This document shows positions 1-7,384 of a stretch of DNA of 8,521 nucleotides, in pieces. Position 1 is the first letter of the stretch, and every line of letters begins with the position of its first letter. Source of the stretch: Kiritimatiellia bacterium (lineage in GTDB: Bacteria > Verrucomicrobiota > Kiritimatiellia > RFP12 > UBA3636); contig JAFSUV010000249.1 of NCBI GenBank assembly GCA_017450425.1, forward strand, positions 1 to 8,521. Direction: 5' to 3'. The notes beneath the pieces are model-generated. The model searched no databases and was not told the DNA's origin. It was given only the letters and a program-made list of their open reading frames with translations. Both the position numbers and the translations under genes were made by a program.

Positions 1-1
1 C

Positions 2-1084
2 TTCGAGCCGTTCGAGAAGGAGTTCAAAATCCGCTACCGCGTGGACGGCGCGCTCTACGAGATGACGGCGCCGCCCAAGTCGCTCGCGACGCCCGTGATT
101 TCGCGCGTGAAGGTCATGTCGAACCTCAACATCGCCGAGCGGCGCCTGCCGCAGGACGGCCGCATCGAGCTGCCGGTCGGCGGGCGCGTCATCGACCTGC
201 GCGTATCGTGTCTTCCCACCGCGTTCGGCGAATCGGTGGTGCTTCGCGTGCTCGACCGCTCCGTGGTGTCGCTCGACCTGGAGAACCTCGGCATGCCGGA
301 CGATGTTTACAACAACATCGGCGAAGACATCGACAAGCCGAACGGCATCGTGATCGTGACGGGTCCGACGGGTTCGGGCAAGACGACGACCCTGTATTCG
401 TGCCTGCGCCGGATCAACAAGGAAGGCACCAAGATCCTCACGGCCGAAGAGCCCGTCGAATACGACATCGACGGTCTCGTGCAGGTGCCGGTGAATCCGA
501 TCCAGGGCAATACGTTCCCGCTCGTGCTGCGCGCGTTTTTGCGCCAGGACCCGGACGTCATCATGGTCGGCGAAATCCGCGACCTCGAGACGGCGCAAAT
601 CGCGGTGCAGGCGTCGCTCACCGGCCACCTGGTGTTTTCGACGCTCCACACGAACGACGCCGCCGGCGCCGTGACGCGCCTTGTTGACATGGACGTCGCG
701 CCGTACCTCATCGCCTCGACGCTCAACGCGTGCCTCGGACAGCGTCTCGTCCGCAAGATCTGCACGAACTGCCGCACGTTCTACGATCCGACGCCGGAGC
801 AGCTCCAGAAGCTCGGCCTCACGGCAGACCAGGTCGCGGGTCGCCAGTTCGCCTTCGGCGCCGGCTGCGACGTTTGCAACAAATCCGGCTACAAGGGGCG
901 CAAGGGTCTTTACGAATATCTGCGCGTGACCGATCCCATCCGGCTTCTCATCAACGACCGCAAGCCCACGCTCACCATCCGCGAGAAAGCGCGCGAGCTG
1001 GGCATGCGCACGATGCGCGAAGACGGCATCCGCAACGTGCTCGACGGCACCACGACGGTGGACGAAGTCCTGCGCTACACGTAA
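2..1084 (+). CDS. gspE: GspE/PilB-family secretion or pilus assembly ATPase, 5'-truncated by the window edge
   Basis: This is the C-terminal 360 residues of a type II secretion/type IV pilus hexameric ATPase, a cytoplasmic motor that powers pseudopilus or pilus assembly. The reading frame is open from base 2, so the true start lies outside the window; the GTG at 41 is internal. Visible in order are the end of the N2-type domain (RYRVDGALYEM, then an arginine-rich stretch with RLPQDGRI), Walker A GPTGSGKT at 362-385, the Asp box AEEPVEY, Walker B with VIMVGEIRDLETAQ near 555-595, the His box STLHTNDA, and a zinc-type tetracysteine pair (CTNC at 761-772, CDVC at 866-877) as in GspE/PilB. The end, with MREDG and DEVLRYT, is the family's usual terminus, so the 3' end is intact. 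By family knowledge GspE and PilB cannot be told apart here without neighbouring pilus genes. No clear terminator follows; only a 10-bp GC palindrome (1085-1094) sits after the stop. Confidence 0.95.
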   Translation, partial: FEPFEKEFKIRYRVDGALYEMTAPPKSLATPVISRVKVMSNLNIAERRLPQDGRIELPVGGRVIDLRVSCLPTAFGESVVLRVLDRSVVSLDLENLGMPDDVYNNIGEDIDKPNGIVIVTGPTGSGKTTTLYSCLRRINKEGTKILTAEEPVEYDIDGLVQVPVNPIQGNTFPLVLRAFLRQDPDVIMVGEIRDLETAQIAVQASLTGHLVFSTLHTNDAAGAVTRLVDMDVAPYLIASTLNACLGQRLVRKICTNCRTFYDPTPEQLQKLGLTADQVAGRQFAFGAGCDVCNKSGYKGRKGLYEYLRVTDPIRLLINDRKPTLTIREKARELGMRTMREDGIRNVLDGTTTVDEVLRYT

Positions 1085-1121
1085 GCGCCGGCGCGAAAGG
1101 GCAGGGCGTCCGGTTCCGTGG

Positions 1122-1134
1122 TAGAATAACGCGC
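1122..1134 (+). promoter_or_regulatory. Candidate -10 box (TAGAAT) immediately upstream of the pgpH start
   Basis: TAGAAT at 1122-1127 matches a sigma-70-type -10 hexamer in five of six positions. It ends seven bases before the GTG start codon at 1135, so a transcript from it would begin at or next to the start codon. No good -35 hexamer is seen 16-19 bp upstream. The same hexamer in a similar context (a TTyCG stretch before it, CGC after it) lies upstream of the response regulator at 7466, which gives some support that it is a real promoter element in this genome. This is inference from pattern only. Confidence 0.45.
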
Positions 1135-2835
1135 GTGAACGACGAAATCTCGAAAAGCCGCATCCGGCGAATCGTCCGACTCCGCAAGCAGCGCAAGGCT
1201 TTCGGCGGGGGCGGTTCGTTCCGCAACGGCACTCCGCTCGCCGTGTTCTACATCTCGCTCGTCGTGGCGGTGTCGCTGGCGATGTCGCTCATGGCGCCGG
1301 GGTCGATCGGGGCGATGTCCGCAGACGCCCCGCCGCTGCACACCGTGGCCGTTGACATGGCGGTGATGGTGTGCGCGGTGATTTGCGGGCGGCTGGCGCT
1401 CGGGTGGCTGGCGCCGGAAGTCCTGGCCAGAAATTCGCGCATCCTGATGCTCGGCACGGTGGCTGCGTTTTCGGACCTGCTCTGCGCAGCCGCCCTCCAT
1501 CTCGGCACGGAGTACTTCGCCTTCGCGATGCCGGGGCCGCGCTCGATCGGGGACAACGCCGCGTGCGCCCATGTGGCGGCGATGTTTCTGCCGTACCTGT
1601 TTGCGCCGGCGCTCGCGACGCTTCTCGCCGGCATCGGGGCCGGGATGTCGCTCGGCCTTGCGATGGCCGTGCAAAACGTTTTGTTCGTGCCCCATTCCGC
1701 AGGTCTTTCCGCGGCGCTTTGCGGAGTGTTCGCCGCTGTGTCCGCGCCCCTCGCGGTCGCCGGAGTGCACAGGCGCGGCCCGCTTGCGAGCCGTCTGGCG
1801 GCGCTGGGGCTCGTGCAGATTTTCGGCCTGTTTTTCGCCATCTGGGCGGTTCCGGGCTTCGGTACGCGCCTGTGCGCCTCGTCGTGCTCCGACCCCGGCG
1901 CCGTCATACGGTTCGCCCGGATTTCGCTTTTTGCCGTGGCGCTGGCGCTTGCGGCGGCGCCGGCGGCCGCGCTTGCCCTGCTGCCGGCGCTCGAGAGGCT
2001 TTTCGCGACCTGCAGCGCGATAAAACTCGACCACTGGGCGGACCTGTCGAATCCGCTGCTGCGCCGCTTGAGCCTCGAAGCGCCGGGGACGTTCCACCAC
2101 AGCCTCATGGTCGCGAACCTTGCCGAAACCGCGGCCGAAGCGGTCGGGGCGGATCCGCTCCTCGCACGGGTCGGCGCCTACTACCACGACATCGGGAAGT
2201 TGTCGGCTCCGGAAAAATTCACCGAAAACATCGGCTTCGGCGGCGTCAACCCGCACGATTCGCTCTCGCCGGCGATGTCCGCCCTCGTTCTTGCGGCCCA
2301 TGTGCGGGACGGCATGGCGATGGCGGACGCCGATCGGCTCCCGGCTCCGATCCGGGCGATTATCGCGGAGCATCACGGAACGTCCTCGATGGCGTATTTC
2401 CTCGACAAGGCGCGCCGCCAGGCCGAGGCAAAGGCGGCGGAAACGGACAACAGGGAGGATGCGGCTTCGGTCGATGAAAACCGCTTCCGCTACGCGGGGC
2501 CGCGTCCCGGCTCGGCGGAGTCCGCGATCATAATGCTCGCCGACAGCGTGGAAGCGGCGTCGCGCTCGATCCCCAATCCCGATCCCGCAGTGCTGGAGAA
2601 AAAGGTGGATGCCGTGGTGTCGGCGAAGATTCGGGACGGGCAGCTGGACGCTTCTCCGCTCACTTTCGCCGATGTCGTGGAAATCCGCAGGTCCTTTTCC
2701 TCCACTTTGGCGACGGCGCTTCACGGCCGCATCTCCTACCCCGGCGACAAGCCCGGCGAAGGCAAGGACGCCGATGGCGACGCGCGCAAGGACGCGGCCG
2801 ACCGGGCAGACAATGAAAATCGCGGTGGCGAATAG
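1135..2835 (+). CDS. pgpH: PgpH-family membrane HD phosphohydrolase (c-di-AMP phosphodiesterase) without the extracytoplasmic HDED domain
   Basis: The 566-residue product is an inner-membrane protein with a cytoplasmic HD domain; the PgpH/YqfF family hydrolyses cyclic di-AMP to pApA and so affects potassium and osmotic homeostasis. A basic N-terminus (residues 1-31) is followed by TM1 (about 35-54) and roughly six further hydrophobic segments between 70 and 285. The HD domain (about 305-515) contains EAPGTFHHS (H321-H322), the metal-binding YYHDIGK pair H351-D352, NPHD (H374-D375), EHHGTS (H413-H414) and MLADSVEAASR (D470), all PgpH hallmarks. In typical PgpH a large 7TMR-HDED domain lies between TM1 and TM2; here that loop is only about 15 residues. 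The charged, low-complexity C-terminal tail of about 30 residues runs into ybeY. GTG at 1135 is chosen because no other start precedes TM1 in the gap after gspE, and the first in-frame ATG (codon 50) would destroy TM1. No Shine-Dalgarno sequence is seen. pgpH beside ybeY is a common bacterial gene order. Confidence 0.9.
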   Translation: MNDEISKSRIRRIVRLRKQRKAFGGGGSFRNGTPLAVFYISLVVAVSLAMSLMAPGSIGAMSADAPPLHTVAVDMAVMVCAVICGRLALGWLAPEVLARNSRILMLGTVAAFSDLLCAAALHLGTEYFAFAMPGPRSIGDNAACAHVAAMFLPYLFAPALATLLAGIGAGMSLGLAMAVQNVLFVPHSAGLSAALCGVFAAVSAPLAVAGVHRRGPLASRLAALGLVQIFGLFFAIWAVPGFGTRLCASSCSDPGAVIRFARISLFAVALALAAAPAAALALLPALERLFATCSAIKLDHWADLSNPLLRRLSLEAPGTFHHSLMVANLAETAAEAVGADPLLARVGAYYHDIGKLSAPEKFTENIGFGGVNPHDSLSPAMSALVLAAHVRDGMAMADADRLPAPIRAIIAEHHGTSSMAYFLDKARRQAEAKAAETDNREDAASVDENRFRYAGPRPGSAESAIIMLADSVEAASRSIPNPDPAVLEKKVDAVVSAKIRDGQLDASPLTFADVVEIRRSFSSTLATALHGRISYPGDKPGEGKDADGDARKDAADRADNENRGGE

Positions 2836-3307
2836 GTTCGGCGGCGTCCTGCCGGCCGGCATCTCGGCGGTGCGCTCCGCAGCGGCGTTTTTCGCCGGAA
2901 AGGCCGAAGCGCTTGCGGCGAGGCGCGGCATGGAAACGCTCGAAAGCGTTCTGGTCGTCCTGCACGGCGACAGGGCGTCGGCGGCGGCCCACGCGGCGGT
3001 CATGGGGGTCGCCGGCCCGACGGACGTGATAACGCTCCGCTACTGCGCGACTCCGGCGCAGGGGGCGCACGGGGAGCTTTTGGTCAACCCCGCCGAAGCG
3101 GTGCGGCAGGCCGAGCGGCGCGGGGCGAAGGACGGGCCTCCGCTTTTGCCGCAGGAAAGGGACGCCCCGTGGAGCGCCGCGCACGAACTCATGCTCTACA
3201 TCGCCCACGGATTCGACCACCTTGCCGGATCAGACGACGCCGCGGCGGCAGGGTTCCGGGCGATGCGGCTGCGCGAGCTGCGCTGGCTCGACGCGCTCGG
3301 TCTCTAG
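2813..3307 (+). CDS. ybeY: YbeY-like endoribonuclease / 16S rRNA maturation factor, divergent active site
   Basis: The 164-residue product resembles YbeY (UPF0054), a cytoplasmic zinc-dependent single-strand endoribonuclease needed for 16S rRNA 3'-end maturation and ribosome quality control. It begins MKIAVANR like many homologues, has PTDVITLRY (residues 69-77) at the TDVLSFP position, HGELLVNPAEA (87-97) at the GDI(V/L)I segment, and HELMLYIAHGFDHLAGSDD (124-142) at the signature HGxLHLxGxDH. H132 and H136 keep the first two metal ligands; the third His is Asp142. The conserved Arg six residues before the TDV threonine appears to be Met64. The ATG overlaps the end of pgpH by 23 nt and lacks a strong ribosome binding site, suggesting coupled translation. 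Length is normal (family about 150-170). Identity as YbeY is well supported by motif plus context; whether it is fully active is uncertain. Confidence 0.85.
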   Translation: MKIAVANRFGGVLPAGISAVRSAAAFFAGKAEALAARRGMETLESVLVVLHGDRASAAAHAAVMGVAGPTDVITLRYCATPAQGAHGELLVNPAEAVRQAERRGAKDGPPLLPQERDAPWSAAHELMLYIAHGFDHLAGSDDAAAAGFRAMRLRELRWLDALGL

Positions 3308-3985
3308 TCAGGCGCACTCGACGATCAGGCCGTCGCGCAAGACGAGCCGGTGCTCCGCCCATTCCGCGATGTCCGGCTCGTGCGTCACCATGACAATCGT
3401 CTTGCCGCTCTCGTGAAGCGAGGCGAAGAGGCGCATTATTTCGACGCTCGTGGCGGTGTCGAGATTGCCGGTCGGCTCGTCCGCGAGGATGAGCGTGGGA
3501 TTCGTGGCAAGCGCCCTTGCGATCGCCGCCCGCTGCTGCTGCCCGCCGGAGAGCTGCGACGGGCGGTGTCCGAGCCGCCCTGCAAGACCGACCACCCCGG
3601 CGAACTCCTTCGCCCTTTCCGCGCTCTCCCGCTCGCTGACGCCCTGGTAGTAGAGCGGCAGGGCGATGTTCTCCGCCACGGTGAGCTGCTGCACGAGGTT
3701 GAAACTCTGGAAGACGAACCCCAAGTGCCTGAGGCGGATGTCCGAAAGGGCGTCGTCGCTCATTTTCGACACGTCGCGCCCGCCCAGGCGGTAAGTCCCG
3801 CTCGTGGGGCGGTCGAGGCAGCCGAGAATCGACAGGAGCGTACTCTTGCCGGATCCGCTCGACCCCATGATCGCCCAGAAACTTCCGCGCTCGAAACGCG
3901 CCGAAACGCCGCGGAGCGCCCGTACGCGCTCTCCGCCGACATCGTAAACCTTTTCGATGTCGTTGAACTCCACGGCGGCGCTCAT
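3308..3985 (-). CDS. ABC transporter ATP-binding protein, MacB/LolD type
   Basis: The 225-residue nucleotide-binding subunit belongs to the MacB/LolD/YknY group that energises type VII (mechanotransmission) ABC exporters acting on periplasmic substrates or outer-membrane efflux. It is complete: Walker A GSSGSGKST (41-49), Q-loop Gln93, the group-typical FNLVQQLTVAENIALPLYY (about 95-113), signature LSGGQQQR (145-152), Walker B LILADEPTGNLD (165-176) and switch His202 in VTHEPD. It has no fused transmembrane domain, so a separate permease is required. Its ATG overlaps the adaptor stop codon (ATGA, 3982-3985), making it the last gene of the leftward operon; no strong ribosome binding site is visible, so translation is probably coupled. 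Its stop codon abuts the ybeY stop with no spacer. No MacB/FtsX-type permease gene is present on either side, which is unusual for this family. Confidence 0.93.
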   Translation of the reverse strand: MSAAVEFNDIEKVYDVGGERVRALRGVSARFERGSFWAIMGSSGSGKSTLLSILGCLDRPTSGTYRLGGRDVSKMSDDALSDIRLRHLGFVFQSFNLVQQLTVAENIALPLYYQGVSERESAERAKEFAGVVGLAGRLGHRPSQLSGGQQQRAAIARALATNPTLILADEPTGNLDTATSVEIMRLFASLHESGKTIVMVTHEPDIAEWAEHRLVLRDGLIVECA

Positions 3986-5487
3986 GGCTGCGCCGCGCGC
4001 CCGTGGCCGGCAGCCGGGTTCGCGCTCTCCGGCGCCGATGCGCCGAGCGGCGGCACGAGAGACACCTCTTCGCCGCCTTCAAGCCCGGAAAGGATGTGAA
4101 CGAAGCGGTTGTTGTCGAGTCCGGTTTCGACACGGCGCTTGTCCGTGCCGCCCTTGGCCTTCACCCAAACGAACGCCTCTCCGCCCTCGCGCACTACGCA
4201 CTGCACCGGCACCGAAACTGCGTCCTCGTATTCGGCGAGCCGTATCGAGACCCTGCACCCCATGCCGTTCTTCAACTCGCCCGTGCCGCCGTCGATGGCG
4301 ATCTCGACCGGGTATTCCTTTATGTCGGGGTTCATCCAGCGGCGGCCGGCGTCCGGTATCGGGGAGATTTTCGAGATGGAACCCGCGAACTCCCTGCCCG
4401 GGATGGCATCGCACGAAATTCGCACGGTCATGCCGGTGGAAATGCCCGGAAGGGCGCTCTCGCTTATGGACACCGAGGCGATGAACGTGTCGGCCGTGGG
4501 CAGGATTATGAGGTCGCGCCGCTCCCACACGTCAACGCCCTCTTTGAGCGGCTCCTGGTTGTCCCACGGACGCTTGTTGCTCGTGGCGTAGATCGCCTGG
4601 CCGTCCATCGGGGCGACGATTTTCGCCTTTGAAATCTGCTGCTCGATTTTCTCGAGTTTCTGCTTCTGGCGGTTGTATTCGCTCTCCTTCGCCCGGAGCG
4701 CGCTCTGCTCCTGGAGGATCGAGGACGCCGACTTGCGGCGCACCCTTTCGAGCGCGGCCTCCTTCTGCTTCGCGTCGCTCCTCAGCTTGGCCACTTCCCG
4801 CTTGTAGGTGTACTTGACAAGCAACTCCAGGTTGCCGCGGGCCGTTTCAAGCGCAAGGGCGCTGTGCCGCCACGCGAGCTCGTCGCTCTTGAGCTCGCTC
4901 TCGGAGAGGAAGTTTTCGGCGTGCAGTTTCTTCGACCATTCGTACTTTTCGCGCGCCTGCTCCAGCGTCTGTTCCGCAAGCGCGACCTCGCCCTTGGTTT
5001 CGTTGAGCCTGTTCGGGTATTCGCCTTCCTCGTATTTTACCAAGTCTTCCCGCGCGAACTGGAGATCCTGCTCGGCGATTTCGATGTCCGACGCGGCCTG
5101 GTTTTTCGCAATTTCAAGATCTTCGCGTTTCATTTCGAGACCGGACGCGGCGTTCGTCACCGCGATTTCCTGGTTCACCCGGTCATCGACAAGCGTCGCC
5201 ACGTCGAGCTCGACAAGCGTGTCGCCCTCCTTTACGAGAGTGCCTTCGGGCACGATGTAGATGATGGAGTGGCGCCCTTCCACTTCGCTCTTGAGCGTCA
5301 ATTGCTGGCTCGGCTTTATTTCGCCGTCTTCCGCGAGATCTATCGTCAAAGTGCCGCGCCGCACCACGGCGAACGCTTCGCGAGTCCCGGCGCCGGCGCG
5401 CTCACCGGCGCCGCCGAGGGCGAAAAGCGCCGCCCCCAAAGCCGCTGCGGCGCACACAGCGCCGACGATGCGTTTCTTCGCCTTCAT
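3982..5487 (-). CDS. Periplasmic adaptor (membrane fusion protein, HlyD/MacA-like)
   Basis: The 501-residue product is a periplasmic adaptor that would bridge an inner-membrane transporter and the outer-membrane factor. The N-terminus (MKAKKR then a hydrophobic run to about residue 27) is an uncleaved anchor or signal sequence; there is no lipobox. A split biotinyl/lipoyl-like domain is seen at about 65-100 (IVPEGTLVKEGDTLVELD) and 288-300 (AKIVAPMDGQAIYA), separated by a long alpha-helical hairpin (about 105-287) rich in Glu, Lys and Ala. Beta-barrel and membrane-proximal domains follow (about 325-480). The hairpin, at about 180 residues, is long. An excellent Shine-Dalgarno sequence (GGAAGGGGA, 5494-5502 on the minus strand, six bases from the ATG) fixes the start. 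The start overlaps the preceding outer-membrane-factor stop by ATGA (5484-5487). The C-terminal 20 residues are Ala/Pro/Gly-rich. Transported substrate cannot be told from the sequence. Confidence 0.9.
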   Translation of the reverse strand: MKAKKRIVGAVCAAAALGAALFALGGAGERAGAGTREAFAVVRRGTLTIDLAEDGEIKPSQQLTLKSEVEGRHSIIYIVPEGTLVKEGDTLVELDVATLVDDRVNQEIAVTNAASGLEMKREDLEIAKNQAASDIEIAEQDLQFAREDLVKYEEGEYPNRLNETKGEVALAEQTLEQAREKYEWSKKLHAENFLSESELKSDELAWRHSALALETARGNLELLVKYTYKREVAKLRSDAKQKEAALERVRRKSASSILQEQSALRAKESEYNRQKQKLEKIEQQISKAKIVAPMDGQAIYATSNKRPWDNQEPLKEGVDVWERRDLIILPTADTFIASVSISESALPGISTGMTVRISCDAIPGREFAGSISKISPIPDAGRRWMNPDIKEYPVEIAIDGGTGELKNGMGCRVSIRLAEYEDAVSVPVQCVVREGGEAFVWVKAKGGTDKRRVETGLDNNRFVHILSGLEGGEEVSLVPPLGASAPESANPAAGHGRAAQP

Positions 5488-7376
5488 GCTTCGTCCCCTT
5501 CCGTTCGCCCGGATTTCTCTCCGCCGCCGCGCCGCAGCGCGACGCCTGGAACCGGGCTTTCCGGCTCCGACCAGACCCCGTCGGCCGTGACGTCGAGCGT
5601 GCCCATGTCGCGCTGCAGCGCGAGTTGCTGCGCCCGATGGTCGGTGATAGCGCGGTAGAGCGAGTTTTGGGCCGAGAGCAGTGCGGCCTGGGCGTCGAGC
5701 AGGTCTTTCATGTCCGCCCGCCCGGCCTCCATCAGCAAGTCCTGGTTCCGCACGCGCCGGGCGGCGAGCTCGACCGCGCTCGACTGGATCCGGAGCGCTT
5801 CCCGGGTCTGGAACAGCGCACGCACGTCTTCGCGGATCGCGGACTTCAGGTCGTCCTCGGCCTTCTGGTAGTCGCGCACCGCGCTTTCGACCGCGATGAG
5901 CGCGTTGCGGTAGGAATTGCGCTCGCTCGTGCGTTCAAGCGCCGGGTCTATCGTGAGGCCGACGGTGGCGGACGGATTGTCCATGCGGAAGTTCGAGTGC
6001 CGCCCGCCGGTTTCATTGGTCGTCGCCGTGGCGGCGTGACCCACGCCGGCCTTCGCCCCGAGCGTCATTTCGGCGCGCAAGCCGTCCTCGGCCACCACGA
6101 GGTGGCGCTGGGCGTCCTCCACCCGGTCGCGGGCGGTGGCGATGACAGGATTGTTCGCGAACGCCGTGCCGAGCGCTTTCGCCGCGTATTCCTTCATTTC
6201 GCCGTCATCGACCGATTCGCGCTCCGGCAAATCCGAACCGCCGCTCCGGCCGGACTCCTCCGCGAGGAAGCGCTCGACGAGGGCCTTGAGATCGCGGATG
6301 TCCCCGGCTTTCGGCACCACTTTCGAATCGGGCGGGAGTCCGAGCCGGGTCTTGAAGGCGTCGAGCGCCGAATCGTACGACCGGCATGCGGCGATCCATC
6401 CGGCGCGGGCCGAAAGCTCGCTCTGGTGCGACTGGTCGAACGCCGTCTTCGACATGCGGTTCGCGTCCGCCATGCGGCGCGAACGCCGCGTGGAGAGCAT
6501 TACGCGGCGGTAGTTTTCGTCTTCGTTGAGGCGCGTGCGCATCGCCAGCAGGAGCGAAAGATAGCTTCGCTCGATTTCAACCGCGAATTCCCGCTTCTTC
6601 TGCTCGAAGGCGCGCACGGCGTACACCAGATCGCGCTCGGCCTGAGTCAGCGATTCGCGGCGCACGAGCGATCCGGAGCCGCGCAGGAGCGGTATCGAAA
6701 AACCCGCGTCCGCCACCGCGCCCCAGGCCGTGCGGCGCTCGCCGGTCAGCATCCCGGCGAGATTGAGTGCAAACGAAGCGTCCGTCTCCACGCCGTTTTC
6801 AAAAGTCCTGGAAACTCCGGCGCTCGCCTCGGAGCCGTGCGAGGATTCGGTCCGCCCGTTTTCGCGCGCCGTCGTGGCCGATCCGCCGATCGCGCCGAGA
6901 AGCGTGCCGTGGAACGTGCGGCTTTCGAGGTCGAGCGCAAGCGCCGTCGCGAACAGCGCCTCTTTCGCCTCCCGGAATTCCGGCGAATTTGCCGCCGCGA
7001 TGCGCACGGCGTCGTGAAGGCCGATTTCGAGCGCGTTGGTGCCTTTGGGCGAAAAAGCCGAGTCGCCGCCGCGCCCGCCGGGAAGCATCCGTTCGCTCGC
7101 GTTCCAGTCGAGGTTCGTCGGCAGAGCCCTGATGCCGAGCGAGGCGGGGTCGAAAATCGGGAGTTTCTGCTCCACGAGAAGACGCCGGCGCAGCGTGTCC
7201 GCCGCCGTTTCCACCACGATGTCTTCTTCCACGGCGCCGGCTGCGGACTGGGCGGACGCTATGCGCCGCGCCGCCGCGTCATCGGCGTCCTTGCGCCAGT
7301 CGCCGGCGCTGCGGCAACCGGCGACGGCGCAGATGGCGAGCGCGAAGAGCGCTTTGTTTTTGCGGCTTGTCGGCAT
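5484..7376 (-). CDS. TolC-like outer-membrane efflux lipoprotein
   Basis: The 630-residue product is an outer-membrane factor, the exit duct of a tripartite exporter. The chosen ATG (7376) gives a lipoprotein signal peptide: basic MPTSRKNK, a hydrophobic stretch, and lipobox VAGC with Cys21. The open frame continues much further upstream through the divergent promoter region and the response regulator's antisense strand, but those starts would bury the lipobox and are rejected; ATG 7394 is the only close alternative. After about 100 residues of N-terminal extension (to EIGLHDAVRIAAANSPEF) come two OEP-type repeats: alternating alpha-hairpin and beta segments at about 105-330 and 370-600, with paired motifs such as RTFENGVETDASF and the C-terminal GRADMKDLLDAQAALLSAQNSLYRA typical of TolC relatives. 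It is longer than usual TolC proteins (about 430-500). It is the first gene of the operon, coupled to the adaptor by an ATGA overlap. Confidence 0.9.
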   Translation of the reverse strand: MPTSRKNKALFALAICAVAGCRSAGDWRKDADDAAARRIASAQSAAGAVEEDIVVETAADTLRRRLLVEQKLPIFDPASLGIRALPTNLDWNASERMLPGGRGGDSAFSPKGTNALEIGLHDAVRIAAANSPEFREAKEALFATALALDLESRTFHGTLLGAIGGSATTARENGRTESSHGSEASAGVSRTFENGVETDASFALNLAGMLTGERRTAWGAVADAGFSIPLLRGSGSLVRRESLTQAERDLVYAVRAFEQKKREFAVEIERSYLSLLLAMRTRLNEDENYRRVMLSTRRSRRMADANRMSKTAFDQSHQSELSARAGWIAACRSYDSALDAFKTRLGLPPDSKVVPKAGDIRDLKALVERFLAEESGRSGGSDLPERESVDDGEMKEYAAKALGTAFANNPVIATARDRVEDAQRHLVVAEDGLRAEMTLGAKAGVGHAATATTNETGGRHSNFRMDNPSATVGLTIDPALERTSERNSYRNALIAVESAVRDYQKAEDDLKSAIREDVRALFQTREALRIQSSAVELAARRVRNQDLLMEAGRADMKDLLDAQAALLSAQNSLYRAITDHRAQQLALQRDMGTLDVTADGVWSEPESPVPGVALRRGGGEKSGRTEGDEA

Positions 7377-7384
7377 GGACGGGA

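Noticed and set aside
1085..1094. GC-rich palindrome GCGCCGGCGC after the gspE stop as a terminator
   Set aside because: A 10-bp self-complementary sequence leaves no proper loop for a hairpin and no T run follows; short GC palindromes are expected in this composition.
730..1134. Upstream extension of the pgpH frame into gspE
   Set aside because: The extension runs through the gspE zinc-motif region in the wrong frame and would put over 130 arginine-rich residues before TM1; GTG 1135 is the sensible start.
1075..3003. Long minus-strand open frame (642 codons) opposite pgpH
   Set aside because: Its translation is arginine/histidine/proline-rich low-complexity sequence with no recognisable motif, it spans two convincing plus-strand genes, and such empty frames arise from third-position GC bias.
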